Notes: generated by a model from the letters alone, not told the origin. DNA of 64,000 bases from Datura wrightii (GCA_035772735.1 JASDFA010000007.1:89838001-89902000); one strand, 5' to 3'; shown: positions 23,305 through 35,427, counted from the stretch's first letter. Numbers and translations are program-made.

Positions 23305-23997
23305 TTATGACACATATCTTCTAATTAAGCCATTTGCATAGGTTCGGAAAAGATATGCTTCATCCCAATAGAACTTTTGAACATCATACAAAAATCTCTT
23401 CTTTTGCTGAAAATTCAACCCTTTAGGTATAATATTGCTAGCCAAGTAGTTAGCATAGTCTGCAAACGATGGTGTTAGATCATGGGTTGCGGCTAAAATA
23501 AGATCATCCGGGAAAGCATCATTTATTTCCTCATGGCCTCTTGATTTCCCCCTTGATTCTAAGAGAGATAGATGATCGACTACTTGATTTTCGTACCCCT
23601 TACGATCTTTCACCTCAAAATAAAACTCCTGCAACAGTAGAACCCATCTAATCAATCTTGGTTTAGAATCCTTCTTTGCCATTAGATATTTGAGTGTGAC
23701 ATAATCCGTACGCACCACCACTTTTGTTCCTAACAGATATGCCCGAAACTTTTCAAATGCAAACACTATAGCAAGTAGTTCCTGTTCTGTTACTGTGTAT
23801 TTTTTTTGTGCTTCATTTAAGGCCTTGCTAGCATAGTAAATCTGATGAAATATCCTATCCCTCCGTTGACCAAGTATAGCTCCTAATGCCACCCCACTAG
23901 CGTCGCACATGAGCTCGAAGGGTTTTGACCAATTAGGTGCTATAATAATTGGAGAGGAGATCAACCTATTTTTCAGCTCCACAAATGCCTTCGTCAT
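23305..23997 (-). pseudogene. E2 RNase H and connection
   Basis: 230-codon open segment. RNase H acidic positions are visible: CDASGVALGA, TEQELLAIVFAF, RTDYVTLKYL (usual TDH is TDY here), and NQVVDHLS near the end. It removes template RNA during reverse transcription. It overlaps the RT fragment by a few bases through a frameshift. Confidence 0.88.
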
Positions 23998-24640
23998 GCC
24001 TCTTCAAAATTGAACTTTTCCTCCTTCTCTAATAGCCTAAACAGGGGATGTGCTATCTTAGAGAAGTCTTTGATAAATCGACGGTATAATCCCGAATGTC
24101 CAAGGAAACTCCGGACACCCTTAACAGTACATAGTGGAGGTAATTGAGCAATAACGTCCACTTTGGCTTGATCTACCTCAATATCTTTTTCTGAAATTTT
24201 GTGTCCCAGCACAATCCCTTCTTTTACCATAAAATGGCACGTTTCCTAATTAAGGACCAAATTTGTTTCTTCATATTGCTTTAATACCTCTTCTAAGTGT
24301 GTCAAACAATCCTCGAAAGAATCTTCTACAACTGAGAAGTCATCCATGAAGACTTCCATAGTGTCCTCTACCATGTCCAAAAAGATGGACATCATGCATC
24401 TTTGGAAATTGGCGGGGGCATTGCAAAGGCCAAAACACATTCTTTTGCAAAGGTACCATAGGGGAATGTGAATCTGGTCTTCTCTTGGTCCTCCAGTGCA
24501 ATTAAAATTTGGTTATATCCCGAGTATCCATCCAAGAAATAATAATAGTCATTACAAGCCAGCCTGTCTAGCATTTGATCAATGAAAGGAACCGGGAAAT
24601 GATCTTTCTTCATCCATGAGTTTAGCTTCCGATAATCCAT
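23994..24640 (-). pseudogene. E2 reverse transcriptase (palm and thumb)
   Basis: Three overlapping frames: 24392-24640 with MDYRKLNSWMKKDHFPVPFI and FLDGYSGYNQI; 24246-24440 with CNAPANFQRCMMSIF and the catalytic box EVFMDDFSV; 23994-24230 with VRSFLGHSGLYRRFIKDFSK. FMDD is the usual variant of YxDD in this lineage and is intact. Two frameshifts split the domain. I include the palm motifs only; the fingers start further right. Confidence 0.88.
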
Positions 24641-25205
24641 GCAAACCCTCCATTTGTGACTGGGCGAGTCGTAATTAACTCATTCTTCTCATTGGAACAA
24701 TTGTAATGCCCCCTTTTTTGGTACACATTGCACAGGGCTTACCCAGCTACTGTCAACTATCGAATATACCACCCTTGCATCTAACCATTTAATAATCTCC
24801 TTTTTTACCACCTCTTGCATTGGTGGGTTCAAACGTCTTTGATGCTCGACAGATGGGTTGCAATTCTCTTGGAGATTGATCTTATGCGTACAAATGCCTG
24901 GGGGAATACCAATTATGTCAGTTATTGACCACCCGACCGTTCGACACCACCAAGAGTTTCTCTATTTGAGGAGGGGTGAGTTTCGCTGAAATGATGACAG
25001 GGAGCATTTTATCCTCCCCCAGGTATGCATATGGCAAATGAATGGGCAAAGGCTTGAGCTCAAGTGTTGGTGGAGCTACAATGGAAGGATGTGATGGAGG
25101 AATTGTATGATTTTTCAAATCAAGGTCAAGATTTCTTGGTTGGAAAGTATTATTTATCATCTCCTTGTGCACATGGTAAACCTCCTTAATCTCTCTCTTT
25201 TCCAA
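24641..25205 (-). pseudogene. E2 RT N-terminal linker region
   Basis: Segment 24918-25205 reads PTLELKPLPIHLPYAYLGED and LPVIISAKLTPPQIEKLL, the conserved stretch between protease and RT of Athila/Tat-type pol. The fingers (24641-24917) are frameshifted. Confidence 0.75.
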
Positions 25206-25848
25206 TATGAAATCAACAGTTGCTTCCCCTACTAACTCTTCCTCATCTCTCTCTCGAAGATGTCATCATCCTTAGTAGCCAGAGGTGACGACATAATGGT
25301 TTCTGTGGCATGGGTTGTCACATGAGATGTTAACTCGTTCATTCTTCTCTCCAATCTCTAAATTAGGACTTCATGAATCTTCACGGTGGTTGTAAGGTCC
25401 ACAAGTTTGCCTCGTAGGTCCTGAATTCCTCCATCTATTGAGATGACTTTTACCAACACCAATTCGAGAGTACTTTCCATGTGGGGTGGAAGTGATTCAT
25501 CACTCTCCTGGATATTTGTTTCAGCTGACTTTATTCCGACCTTAGTTTGCATGATAATCATACTTATAGTCAAAAGTGTCTTGATCGTTTCTCACATGGA
25601 AACCCTTCATATATCCTGTCAACAACTCCAACTGCTTCATCATAACCAGCAGCATTGCATCTTTCTTTCCCTCTCTGCGCCACATTTTTTCTACTAAATT
25701 GATAGTTTCCCAACAGGGAATTCCCTCAGGATCTCATGACCACCTTTCACGACCACTTATGAGTTGCACAACAAAATTTGGTGATAGTAGCACAGTGGTA
25801 TATAACTAATTCAACTCAACAATCAATCACGAGATTATCATATACCAG
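25206..25848 (-). pseudogene. E2 gag/protease remnant and leader
   Basis: Only about 640 bp lie between the pol linker and the primer-binding site, far too little for gag plus protease (about 2 kb in E3). The ORF 25358-25573 (LVLVKVISIDGGIQDLRGKL) resembles the coiled part of gag seen in E3 at 57507-57701 (MFASVLRKFQSTDNGVRELK). No capsid core and no protease DxGA motif were found, so they are deleted. Confidence 0.55.
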
Positions 25849-25866
25849 TCCCCGGCAACGACGCCA
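25849..25866 (-). promoter_or_regulatory. E2 primer-binding site (Asp tRNA)
   Basis: Minus strand TGGCGTCGTTGCCGGGGA, one mismatch to TGGCGCCGTTGCCGGGGA, the complement of plant Asp-tRNA 3' end as used by Athila/Tat elements. Confidence 0.85.
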
Positions 25867-25870
25867 TTTT

Positions 25871-27428
25871 TTATGACGTTCAAACCATACCCTCTTTTTT
25901 AAAGAATATGCTAGGTCGAAGTATCAAAACAAGTAACCAAGACGAGTGTCGGGGTCGAATCCCATGAGGACTAGGGGATGATAGTGACTAGTGTCGATTA
26001 TAAAGTTGACTTTAGATTGCACCACTCAAAACAAACATATTAAATGAGAACCAATTGGGGGAAGTATCACTATGTAAGAGATTATCAAGTCTAAAGTGGT
26101 TTAGTTCAAATAGAAAGGTTTACCAAAGTTGTCAATAATGATGTGAAAATGCTAGAGGTGGGGTGTAGATGATGGATTAATTAGATAAAGTCTTGCTAGA
26201 TCATCTCACAAGTTCAACTAATGTGAATAACCTTAGGAGAAAAGAGGTATTCCATTCTTTTCAGCCAATTTCATACCTCTAGCTAGAGTTCTTTCGAATC
26301 TCTAGACTCAATCAACTCAGCCCAATGTGATTTGGATTAATAGCTGCAGTATTTCTAGCTATTAGCCATTAATTTAGGAGTGAGAGCATGAATTTGACTA
26401 TTTCTAGTCCAAATTCACAATCTCCCAACCATACCCACTATTAGATTCTCTCCAAATATTTAATTCTTCTTTTTCAAGCAACAATCAAGTAAGGAAACAT
26501 AGACCCATATGAAAATCAATGGATCTTCACTTAATGATTGGAAAAAATCTAATAGATTCACAATTAGCTAAACATTGTTAAGATAATTCTAGCAATTCCT
26601 ACTCTAATCAACAATCATCACCATCACCCACCTATAGCTAATGATTTAGCTACTCATGATTAAGAATTTCACAAGCATATTTAACAATAGACTCATCAAA
26701 TTCAATAACAAAAGTTGAAAAAATCAATTTCACAATAATGGTCTTCAACAATGGTAGACACTTACTATGGAGAAGAAGAAGTAAAGGAATAAATCTCAAG
26801 TCACCAATTACAATATTTTACTCTTCTCTGCAAAAGGATTGTTCTAAAAAGTGAAAATTACTATGAAAGATGACTACTCCTTTGTACTTCTCTTAGACTA
26901 TATGTAGAAAGTAGGGTCTCTCTTTTCTCTTTTTCCGTGTTGACTCTTTTACCCCTAAGCACCGTATCGGCGGGACACCGGCGATTCGCCAGTTCATACT
27001 CGTGAACCGCCAGATGCGTTTTGTTGTGTCATTACCAAATTCCAGTCAGCTTCGTTGGCACGTCTCGCGTTTCGCCTGTCTCATTCCGTGAACCGCCGAG
27101 GTTTTGTCTCTCATTCCAGAAACTTAGCTAATGATTCGGTGATTGATCTGACGACTCGCCGTTTGTGATTTGTGTTTTGCCGATGGTAGTTTTTTCCTTT
27201 GAAGCAGTGTTTATTGGCCTCTATCCGGTGTTTCACTGGTTTTTATCGATGATATGCCGCTTTGCTCTCATTTTCTTCTTTTTGCTCCAATTTTTCTCCT
27301 TTTTTGCACATCTGGGCATCTGCATACAACAAAGACAAAAAGAGAATAAAATCCATATAATTATACTCAAGAACTAAGCGAAACACAGGTTTTAGAGTCT
27401 AATGAGTTGGTAAATTACCAGCTCATCA
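25871..27428 (-). repeat. E2 5' LTR, 1558 bp
   Basis: Collinear with 15737-17191. Left terminus TTATGACG instead of TGATGACG; right terminus CTCATCA followed by the TSD. GGCGATTCGCC recurs at 26980-26990. Confidence 0.92.
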
Positions 27429-27433
27429 ATCAT
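27429..27433. repeat. E2 target-site duplication, right copy (ATCAT)
   Basis: Matches 15732-15736. Confidence 0.9.
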
Positions 27434-27853
27434 CAATGAGTTGCATTATATATGGAAGGACTTTATTCTTAGCTTGTCTAACCTTTAGATAGTCATGAAA
27501 GCATTTTTTTGTTGGAGTCACCATGAGATGTCAATGATGCTTTGGATTTTTGCCTAAATGCTCTTTCAAAAATAGTGCTTTATTTTTCTAGTAGGGGGAT
27601 AAGTTTCCTTTCCTTTGTGATCTATTCATCATTACACAACTAAGATCCCAACTCTAGCTAAATAATCTTGCTTTCTAGTGATAAAATTTCTCTATTCATC
27701 TGCTTTGTGCAGAATTCTACAATTTTATGCTTTTTTCAAATCCCATACATGGTATGATCAAGAAAAGTCTATCTCACATCAACTTAAATTGCTTCTTTGG
27801 AAGGACCTTGTTTAGCAGTACATTTAATAATCTAAATTATTTTGGGAGAACCT
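27434..27853 (-). pseudogene. L1-type LINE remnant, part 2 (endonuclease-RT linker)
   Basis: Minus-strand frames give KQKSKA-type text followed by SHGDSNKKM and, in the next frame, LKVRQAKNKV, corresponding to the plant L1 stretch (..K..W...GD.NTKFFH...R...N.I). It lies between E2 and the solo LTR and joins the parts at 15736 and 30203. Confidence 0.6.
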
Positions 27854-30202
27854 TGTCACTGACCCGAGTCTGCACCCTAGACGTGACACGGTACTTAGAG
27901 TCACAAGTGATCCCCAGAAAACCCTGGCAGAGCATATTTTACTAAAACTGACCTGCTGAAACGATAATACGAGAGCGGAAACTGATAAACAAATAATTGT
28001 TACTGAATAAATGACAAAATCTGAAATAGTCTAAAAATCTTGCTGAGTCTGTAAATATTGTCTGAAAGCCTTCTAACATGAACTGTTGAGTTTCTGGGAC
28101 AAACCCCCAGCTAACTCTAATAGATGACTGAAATAACAAAATATAATAAACTAGAAATGGAACAATGACCCTCGGCAAATGGGGACTCACTACGAAAGCT
28201 ACTGGGATATCGCTGAGAGGATCTAACCGCGGTGCTGAGACTGGGTACCTGAATCTATAGTATAAAATGATATAGCATAAAAATATGCGTCAATACTTTG
28301 AATTCACTGAGTATGCGAGAAGGAACTAAAATTAAACACATATTGGATAATAGTAAACTACACTGAGATACTGTTAAAATAAACGGAAGAGACTAAATTG
28401 AACTTGAAATATAACTGAACTAGACTGAACTATACAGAGCTATACTGTGGTGTGGGAGAAACTATAACCAACATGTAATCACGTGAGCTAAACGTGAAGT
28501 CCAACGTATACCCCCCATCGAAGAAGGCCCACTATACGTTGCTAGGGTATAGTAGCTGAACTGAGTGATCACATTCTAGGGCCCATTTGGGCTAAAACCC
28601 ATGGTGGCAACGTAGTTCTGGAAACCTGGGTGCGCTGAACCCCAGCCTGCTCGGTGCTAAATATTACTCCCACTGAAAGTCCTAATTGTGTCTAACTATG
28701 CTGATAGCTCGAAACTGATGTCCTAGGACTTAAGTCAGAACTACTTATCTGGAAGTGTTCCGAGAGTCTAAGGACCTGAAAGATACTATGTTCTATCACT
28801 CATTAGAGCTACTTTATCTGAAAGCACCGTAACGGTCTAAAGAACAACTAACAACTGATACACTGATTCTACTGAGTTTATTGAGTTTTTCAAAAGATTG
28901 ATAATAGTCAAACTGATCAGTTGACATTTCTAAAGTATATTAAGTACTAATTGAGACTTTGAGACTGAATGTACCAAAAGGCTAACTTCTGTTCATGTAT
29001 CTACACTAACATTCATAATTTAAATGAAATTATCTTTACAAAGCAATATTCATAGCTGGATTTTAAATCATGCAAGTCTCATTCAAAATCATATTAAAGA
29101 TTAGGGCTAAATTACATATTGCATGAATGAATCCAAGTCATGAATTACAACTAACAATAATCTTGGAAAAACGTCAAGAATTATAATAATGAAGGAATTC
29201 ATAAGTTGTATGAAGAAATAACCCTAGTTTTGATCTTCTACAAGGCTGGAATTAATAGGATTTCTATAAGAAATTTGGGACACAAGGGTGAAAGAAATTC
29301 CCTTGTTGGAATCCCACATACCTAAAGAAGAATCGCTGAGTAAATCCTTGAGAATTTGAGAAGATGATTGAGTGCTCTAATTTTAGCTTGGAACAGACTG
29401 CCTATGCTATCTTTGTACTATTTCTGTGAGTTCTGGAAGAGAATGAGAGTGAGAAGTTGATCGACCCCCCTAACTCCCTTCAAACTGCATCCCAAATGAT
29501 GTAGTTTAGGCATTAAAATAATGGAAAGTTACACAAATGACCCTAAGGAAAAGTCGGAAAAACTGCCCATCGGGATCAGTCGTTGATCCTGGGTATGAAA
29601 ATCTTACTTATTGGAACTGAACAATGGATGACACAATGACTCGTTGTTACTACTCTAGAACTACTGGAGATTCTGAAGTATTGCAGGGCTTGACCAACGG
29701 ACGGGAACGACACGTTTAATGGGACAATGGGTCATTCTTTTCACTCGTTGTCACTCGTTGTCACTGGAAGAGTTTTGATTAGGTTCTGGATATCCCCCAA
29801 TGGACAGGTAGGATGACCCGTTATAAGAAACGACGGATCGTTGGCACCAACTATTGCTATTGAAGGGGTTGCTAACTATCCTCCAACGGCTCCCTGTGAT
29901 GAGTCGTTGTATCAAGTAAAGGCGCGTTGTCTAACTTGTAGTTTGGATGGCTGGTCTGACATGTTTCTTTGACTGCCACCAATGGATCAAGACAACGACC
30001 TATTACTAGAAGCAATGGGTCGTTGTGTGGCTCTTTGAATCTGGGAAAAATCTGTAGGGCATACAATGAATCACACAATGGGTCCTCATTACTGACAACG
30101 ACTCATTGGTTGAGTCATTCTGAGGCAAAAGTTTTCTGGTTCCCTTCTGGTTTATTTCATTGTAAGTCTGGATTTGGTCTAAAAAACTTTTGGGGTGTTA
30201 CA
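27854..30202 (-). repeat. Solo Tekay-type LTR, 2349 bp
   Basis: Starts TGTCACTGACCCGAG and ends GGGGTGTTACA on the plus strand, with no gag-pol next to it. Flanking pentamers AACCT (27849-27853) and AATCT (30203-30207) differ by one transition and are the likely target-site duplication. Solo LTRs form by recombination between the two LTRs of one element. It has the U3 palindromes, for example ACAATGACTCGTTGT at 29633-29647. It sits inside the LINE. Confidence 0.88.
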
Positions 30203-30500
30203 AATCTACTTGGTTATTTAAGGATTAATAATAGTAGGAGAACATTCTGAACTATGGCAATATGCCTCCAAGTTATTGTACTTTATAAACCATTGATCAT
30301 TTCCAATTTTCCAATCAATTAGACTGCAAATTCGATCTTCTACATCACCTTGATTACTCAAGGTATATTGACATTCCTTCTTATTAAATTTTCCATGCTC
30401 CGGATGCTCAATTTATTCTTAGGTACATGATTTCTGATTGGTGGAAAAGTAAATCATTTAGCCTACCATTCATATATAGAATGGTATTACAGTCATCTAA
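30203..30500 (-). pseudogene. L1-type LINE remnant, part 1 (endonuclease)
   Basis: Minus strand reads CNTILYMNGRLNDLLFHQSE at the right side and, in another frame, QGDVEDRICSLIDWKIGNDQ followed by WF. This matches the end of the plant L1 apurinic endonuclease (N.VL...DRLNG, then ..EDRIWSRIDWAFGN..W). It is broken by frameshifts and by the solo LTR. Confidence 0.7.
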
Positions 30501-33500
30501 TGTAACACCCTGTGCGTTTAGATCAATTTCATTAATAGGAGTTGGATGAACTAGTCTAGTTTTATGATTACCTGTTGTACATAGAGGGAAGGCCCGGTGT
30601 CGAGATAGCATAAGAGGGATAGAACGTCGGAGAAAATTAGAGGAGCTAGGACATTTGTCCTGCTGTGTTACGATAGAGGTTATAGACAACCCTATATATA
30701 TGTGTTTTGGTGGTCGGTTAGGCATATCTTATTTCATTTTCCAGAGTTGTCCCTCAGTGAAAAACCTCTCCAGGTGCACCTATATTAGGTTTTTATGGTT
30801 TGGGACTTATAAAGAATAATCTAAGCTTGAATCAGAAGCTGTGGAGTTAGATTTCCTGTCTAGATCGTGTTTTAGTGGCTCTCCAAATGTTTGGTGGCTA
30901 TTTGGGGTAGCTTCGAGTGATAAGCTTCTTCCTTCTTTAATTTTTAGTTAGATATGTTTGTCATGAACTCGTGGATATCAGTAGGTCATTATTACAAAGT
31001 CTGTAGCAATTAATCTGTAGAAATTTTTTCAATTAAGCTTTATTTTTGTTATTGTCTTATTGAATCTTTGTAGCTGTATTTTGGTAGTATGGAAGGCTGC
31101 TCTAAGTCACACACAAACCCAGAAAGGCGTGAACTACACCAGATACCGCATTTGACTGAGTGAACCCAGCCAGAATCTAACTATAATTGGTCAGAACTAA
31201 TGAGGTTCGATATCATAACAATAACCTAAATCAGAGTACAATAGACTATAATAGAAGCGGCTCACAGACCATCCAATAGATAGATAAATAATAGGCTGAT
31301 AAGGCCATAGAATGGAATACAATCTATACAATAGGGCCTTCTATGGCTACAACAATAGTACAACCACAACGAAAGTCGATGAGCCTCTATGAGTACAAGA
31401 GTAATCAAATGATTGAGATAGGGATCCGAACTACCCATAAAACAAACAACTTTGGAAGACTTGGAGCTTACTGATCCAGTTGGAACTCCACTCAGCAATC
31501 AAGAACATAATCTACCTGCAGTGTAGTGCCCTGGCTAGGGTGTCAGTATGTAAATGTACCGAGTATGTAAGGTAGAAATGATAATATGATATAGATTTTA
31601 GATCCACAAGTGTGCAAGATAACAACAAGAAATACAGAGGATATGAACAGAAAGGAAATCAAGAATCAAGTAATGCATACAGAACCTACCTAAGCCTATA
31701 AGCCTAGAAAGTCCAAAACAACAACAAACAAACAACACCTAAACTATATAACTCACCTGTCACCGCCTGCACCACAACAAGATCCATCCAACTATTTTAT
31801 ATGGCCTAACTCTAGGCCCTTCGATGACCATGTCCACCACCAATTCATATATATAATCCACAACTGTACAAAACAAGATTAATTCAAGCAGCACAAATCA
31901 TACAATAATAAATAAAAACACAAGCATTAACAAAATCACAATTTATAATCCACCTTGATAGTGTAAATACCTCACGGTCTTACAGGTATAATGGCACATA
32001 CAAGGCGAGTGCATCAAAGTAAACATTGAGAACCACACACTCCTCGTACCATCACTAGTGCACTAGAGCAACTCCATAGCTATACACTAGCCTCAAAACA
32101 TGTTTTACAAAACCCAAGTGCGCCAGAGTAGCTCCATATCCATACACTCATATGTACAATCCCAACATAGGCTGGAATGTTCCAACATACAATCACAAGC
32201 CCAACCATTTTGGAGCAGGCCATAGTCACTCTGGTTGGCTAAGCCCTAGTTTTGACTCCTATGCTAGAGTAACTCAACAATCAGGGTACCTTTGAGCCTC
32301 ATAGAAAATTAGAGCAATACAAACATAATCACAATCACAACAATCTGTTCATACACTTAGACAACACACAACATCACCAATCCAACCACCAATCCATATA
32401 TGATTCAACTTATATTTATACACTCTGTCATTCTACCAATGTCTTACAAAGCAACCAAAGGATCACAATCTAACAACTCTACCACCGAGCATCATAAGAA
32501 ACCTAAAGGACACCATATAAAAAACCAAAGGTCCTCAAATACAATTTCAACAAAATAGAACCTAACTTAAGTAATACAATCATAACCAACATCATAACAT
32601 GATTCAAATTAAACACTTACTAATGCCCCATCGACGTATCACCACCTACCAATCTAATGCCCCATTACACGACCTCAATCGATGAGGCAAAGACCCCAAT
32701 CTAATAGTCCAAACAACAACATACTCAAATAATTTATCCAACCACCAAAATAGTAGTTTCGCATGACATAATAGGAGTTTAATTTTATTGAAAATCACGC
32801 AAAAAATGGAGAAAGAGAAAGCTTTAGCATACCTCTATGACGCTGACCTGAACTTAGCCAAAACCCACGCCATAAACACCATAAAATACTGCCTAGTAGA
32901 AGCCCTCAATACCACCATAAATGCATCTATAAAATCCCAACAAGAAGACAATGCAATCACAACTGGATCTCTATAGATTTAGCTATAGAAATTCTGAAAC
33001 AACAATCTACCAAGTTCCATGGATTCACTACTACATTATATAACTAAGAATAATAGAAGCTTACCAAGTTGTTTAGTATGATAAAACAACCCAAAAAGTC
33101 ATGAAAACATAGCTATAACACGTACCACATGATGTACTCAACAATCTAAGCTCGAAAATGGATTCAGATCTTCAAACTAATCTCAAACTAGCTTAGAACC
33201 TAAGAGAAGTTGCTAGAGAAGATTTCCACCACCTCCAAATCCTAGAAAATAAATTATGAGTGCTAGAACTGACCAAGGGGATTTATATAGTCCTCCATTG
33301 ACTTGGCCAACTTTGATGTGCCTATTTGTGCAGTCTCGCAAAAGTGCGAATATCTCGCCATTTGAAGTCGTATTGGCAAACGGTTTAATATGTTAAAAAC
33401 TAGACTTATAGAACTTTAATTTGATAGATAGTAGGCCCTTTAACTCCTTATAGATTGGGATAAAAGCTCCAAGAAATCTAAAATTTTAGGGAATTTAAGA

Positions 33501-35012
33501 AAAAAATTGCGATGACTTTTGCCAACTTTTTTTTACAGCTTGATTGATGTCAAATCTAAACATACGATCATATTGTGATTCAAATACCTCATACATTCTA
33601 TTCTTAACATATTAAGTAATCTTATTCCTATTTCAAAAGCAAGAGTTTATTGCTTAAATTATAAGGTTAATTATAGCTCTAAGGCAATACTTTATGGTGC
33701 TAGGAGTTTCAGTTTTGGCTTAGTTTAGATTCACAGGGTTCTACATATGTTAAGTCTCATTCCTCTCTTTGTTGGCATGCTTTTCATAAACCATTATTAT
33801 CAATATACTCGTGCATGTTGGCTGACTTTAAAGCCATGAATTGTGCTATTATCTGCTTGTTATGTTTCTGCTTATATGGTGTTGTGTGTATATGTATTAT
33901 TTTGGATTGACTTCTAGATGGGGATTGTCTAATAAGAGCATAATTATGATTAACCTGTAGGCTTGTATCAGTGACTGTACCGTGTGGTTGACTTGTTGTA
34001 GTAATTCTTGTTCTTGAATTTATGTCATTGCCTGGTTGTATGGATAAAGGTTGGTTGGTATATGATTGATGGCTTAGAGGAGGTTAGGGTCGATGGTTGT
34101 TATAATCCATTGTTATACTAGAGGCGATAGCTGTGTTAGCCTTGTCAATAGGATTTTATTGCTCATAGTGACATTGAGGGTCTTTTGGCGGTATATCCTT
34201 GTTCGATGATATTAAATATAGTATCTTGTAGGTTTCTTATAGAGCTTGGAAATAGAGTTGTCAGGCTATTATCCTTGGGTTGCTTTGTAATACCTAAGTG
34301 GGATGATAGGGTACGTGGAACTTGAGTTGAGTCATATGTCGCGTGGTGGTTTTGATTAATTGTCTTGTTGGCTATTTGAGTGTATGATTGTTCTTTATAT
34401 TCTTGTAATTGTAATACCTTTGGATATCTTGAGGCTCACAATGACCATGAGTATGGAGTTACTATAATATAGGGATCGAGCCTGAGAATTAGCTGACCAG
34501 AGTGTCCTATAAAGTTTACTCTGGAATGGTCAAGCTGGTGATTTGGCTGTGATGTTAAATGCAGCATGTGGTAAGACTAGTGTATATTTATAGAGCTACT
34601 CCGACACACTAGTGACCATAAAAAGAGTGTATAGCTATCAAAGTTGCTCCGACGCATTCCGCTTGTACGTGTCGTTAGACCTGTAAGATCGTGAGGTCGT
34701 TTCCCTAGAAAGGTGAATTTTGAATTATTCCTATTAATATTGGTTGTTGTATGACTTGTGTTGTTTGCATTGATATTATTTTGGCTAATTGTGGATTGCT
34801 ATATGAATTGGTGATGATTGACCCATTGAGGGGCTAAAAGTCAGGTAAGGTAAGATGGTATTGACGAATCCTTTTGTGGTGTAGGCTACGACTAGTGAGT
34901 GTTGTCATTTAGGTTCCATTTGGTTGCTATTGGTTATATTCTTTTAGGGTTTGCCCAGTTAAGTGTGGTATTGGGTGCCAATCATGCCTCCTTGGGCTAA
35001 GGTTGCGAGAAA
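30501..35012 (+). repeat. P LTR A (5' LTR), interrupted
   Basis: Two parts, 30501-31106 and 33684-about 35012, are collinear with LTR B (for example GTATGGAAGGCTGCTCTAAG, then GGTAGTATTAG-like sequence, then CCATGAGTATGGAGTTAC). Without the insertion it is about 1.9 kb. The exact 3' terminus is uncertain. Confidence 0.75.
31107..33675 (-). mobile_element. 2.57-kb antisense insertion in P LTR A
   Basis: Flanked by GCTCTAAG on both sides (31099-31106 and 33676-33683), a sequence present once in LTR B, so it is a genuine insertion with an 8-bp or shorter duplication. Reverse-complemented, the block about 31960-32930 resembles the P LTR from the GGCAGTACTTTAGTGG region to the GTGAGG end (shared GAGTTACTCTAGCATAGG, CTTGTATGTGCC, ACCTGTAAGACCGTGAGG). 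On the minus strand ACTATATAAATCCCC (about 33284) looks like a TATA box. Most likely a solo LTR of a sister subfamily, though I do not find TG..CA ends. The ORF 32788-32976 has no recognisable product. Confidence 0.55.
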
Positions 35013-35014
35013 CT

Positions 35015-35026
35015 TGATATTAGAGC
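35015..35026 (+). promoter_or_regulatory. P primer-binding site (initiator-Met, decayed)
   Basis: TGATATTAGAGC, two differences from TGGTATCAGAGC, followed by AAGTCATATCCTAGGGAGTC, a leader familiar from gypsy elements of this kind. Confidence 0.7.
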
Positions 35027-35416
35027 AAGTCATATCCTAGGGAGTCTATGAATCATGTCTAGTAGAGTCTTGTTTAGGCATGCATTGCATAGAGTAAACA
35101 AGAGGCTATGGGACATTTAGAATTATTACCCTTTTGGATTAAAATCATTCGATAAGTCGGATGTCGTAGGAGTCAGGTCTAGAATCATGTTTGCTAACTT
35201 GTGCAATGATGGACTATAGCTAGAAATTGGCTAGACATGGCAGTAGCAAAGATCTTTTATCTTGATTATTGTTGGAGTCGTCTTTCGCCTTGGTAGGTCC
35301 AAGGTCGCTATGTTTGGAGTCGTTTATGGTAGACCCAAGAATTCTATGGTTAGGTGAAGTTGTGATGTAACTCTTGGATTCGTGCGTATTATCAACATTT
35401 GAGGATGAGTGTTTCT
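35027..35416 (+). other. P collapsed internal region
   Basis: About 390 bp of leader and 3' untranslated text. No gag or pol motif. Ends with CATTTGAGGATGAGTGTTTC, the usual lead-in to the polypurine tract. The internal deletion must remove at least 4.5 kb relative to E1 or E5. Confidence 0.65.
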
Positions 35417-35427
35417 AAGGGGGAAGA
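35417..35427 (+). promoter_or_regulatory. P polypurine tract
   Basis: AAGGGGGAAGA immediately before LTR B. Confidence 0.8.

Larger units (their letters stand above)
15737..27428 (-). mobile_element. E2: Athila/Tat-type Ty3-gypsy retrotransposon, 11.7 kb
   Basis: Full-length insertion bounded by ATCAT duplications. In sense order on the minus strand: 5' LTR 25871-27428, Asp-tRNA primer-binding site 25849-25866, short gag/protease remnant, pol (RT, RNase H, integrase), spacer with palindromes and a TATA box, ORF3 19154-20569, about 2 kb of conserved noncoding sequence, polypurine tract, 3' LTR 15737-17191. The Asp-tRNA primer and the extra ORF after integrase are marks of the Athila/Tat branch. 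It is inserted into an L1 LINE. Coding regions have stops and frameshifts, so it is not autonomous. Confidence 0.93.
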
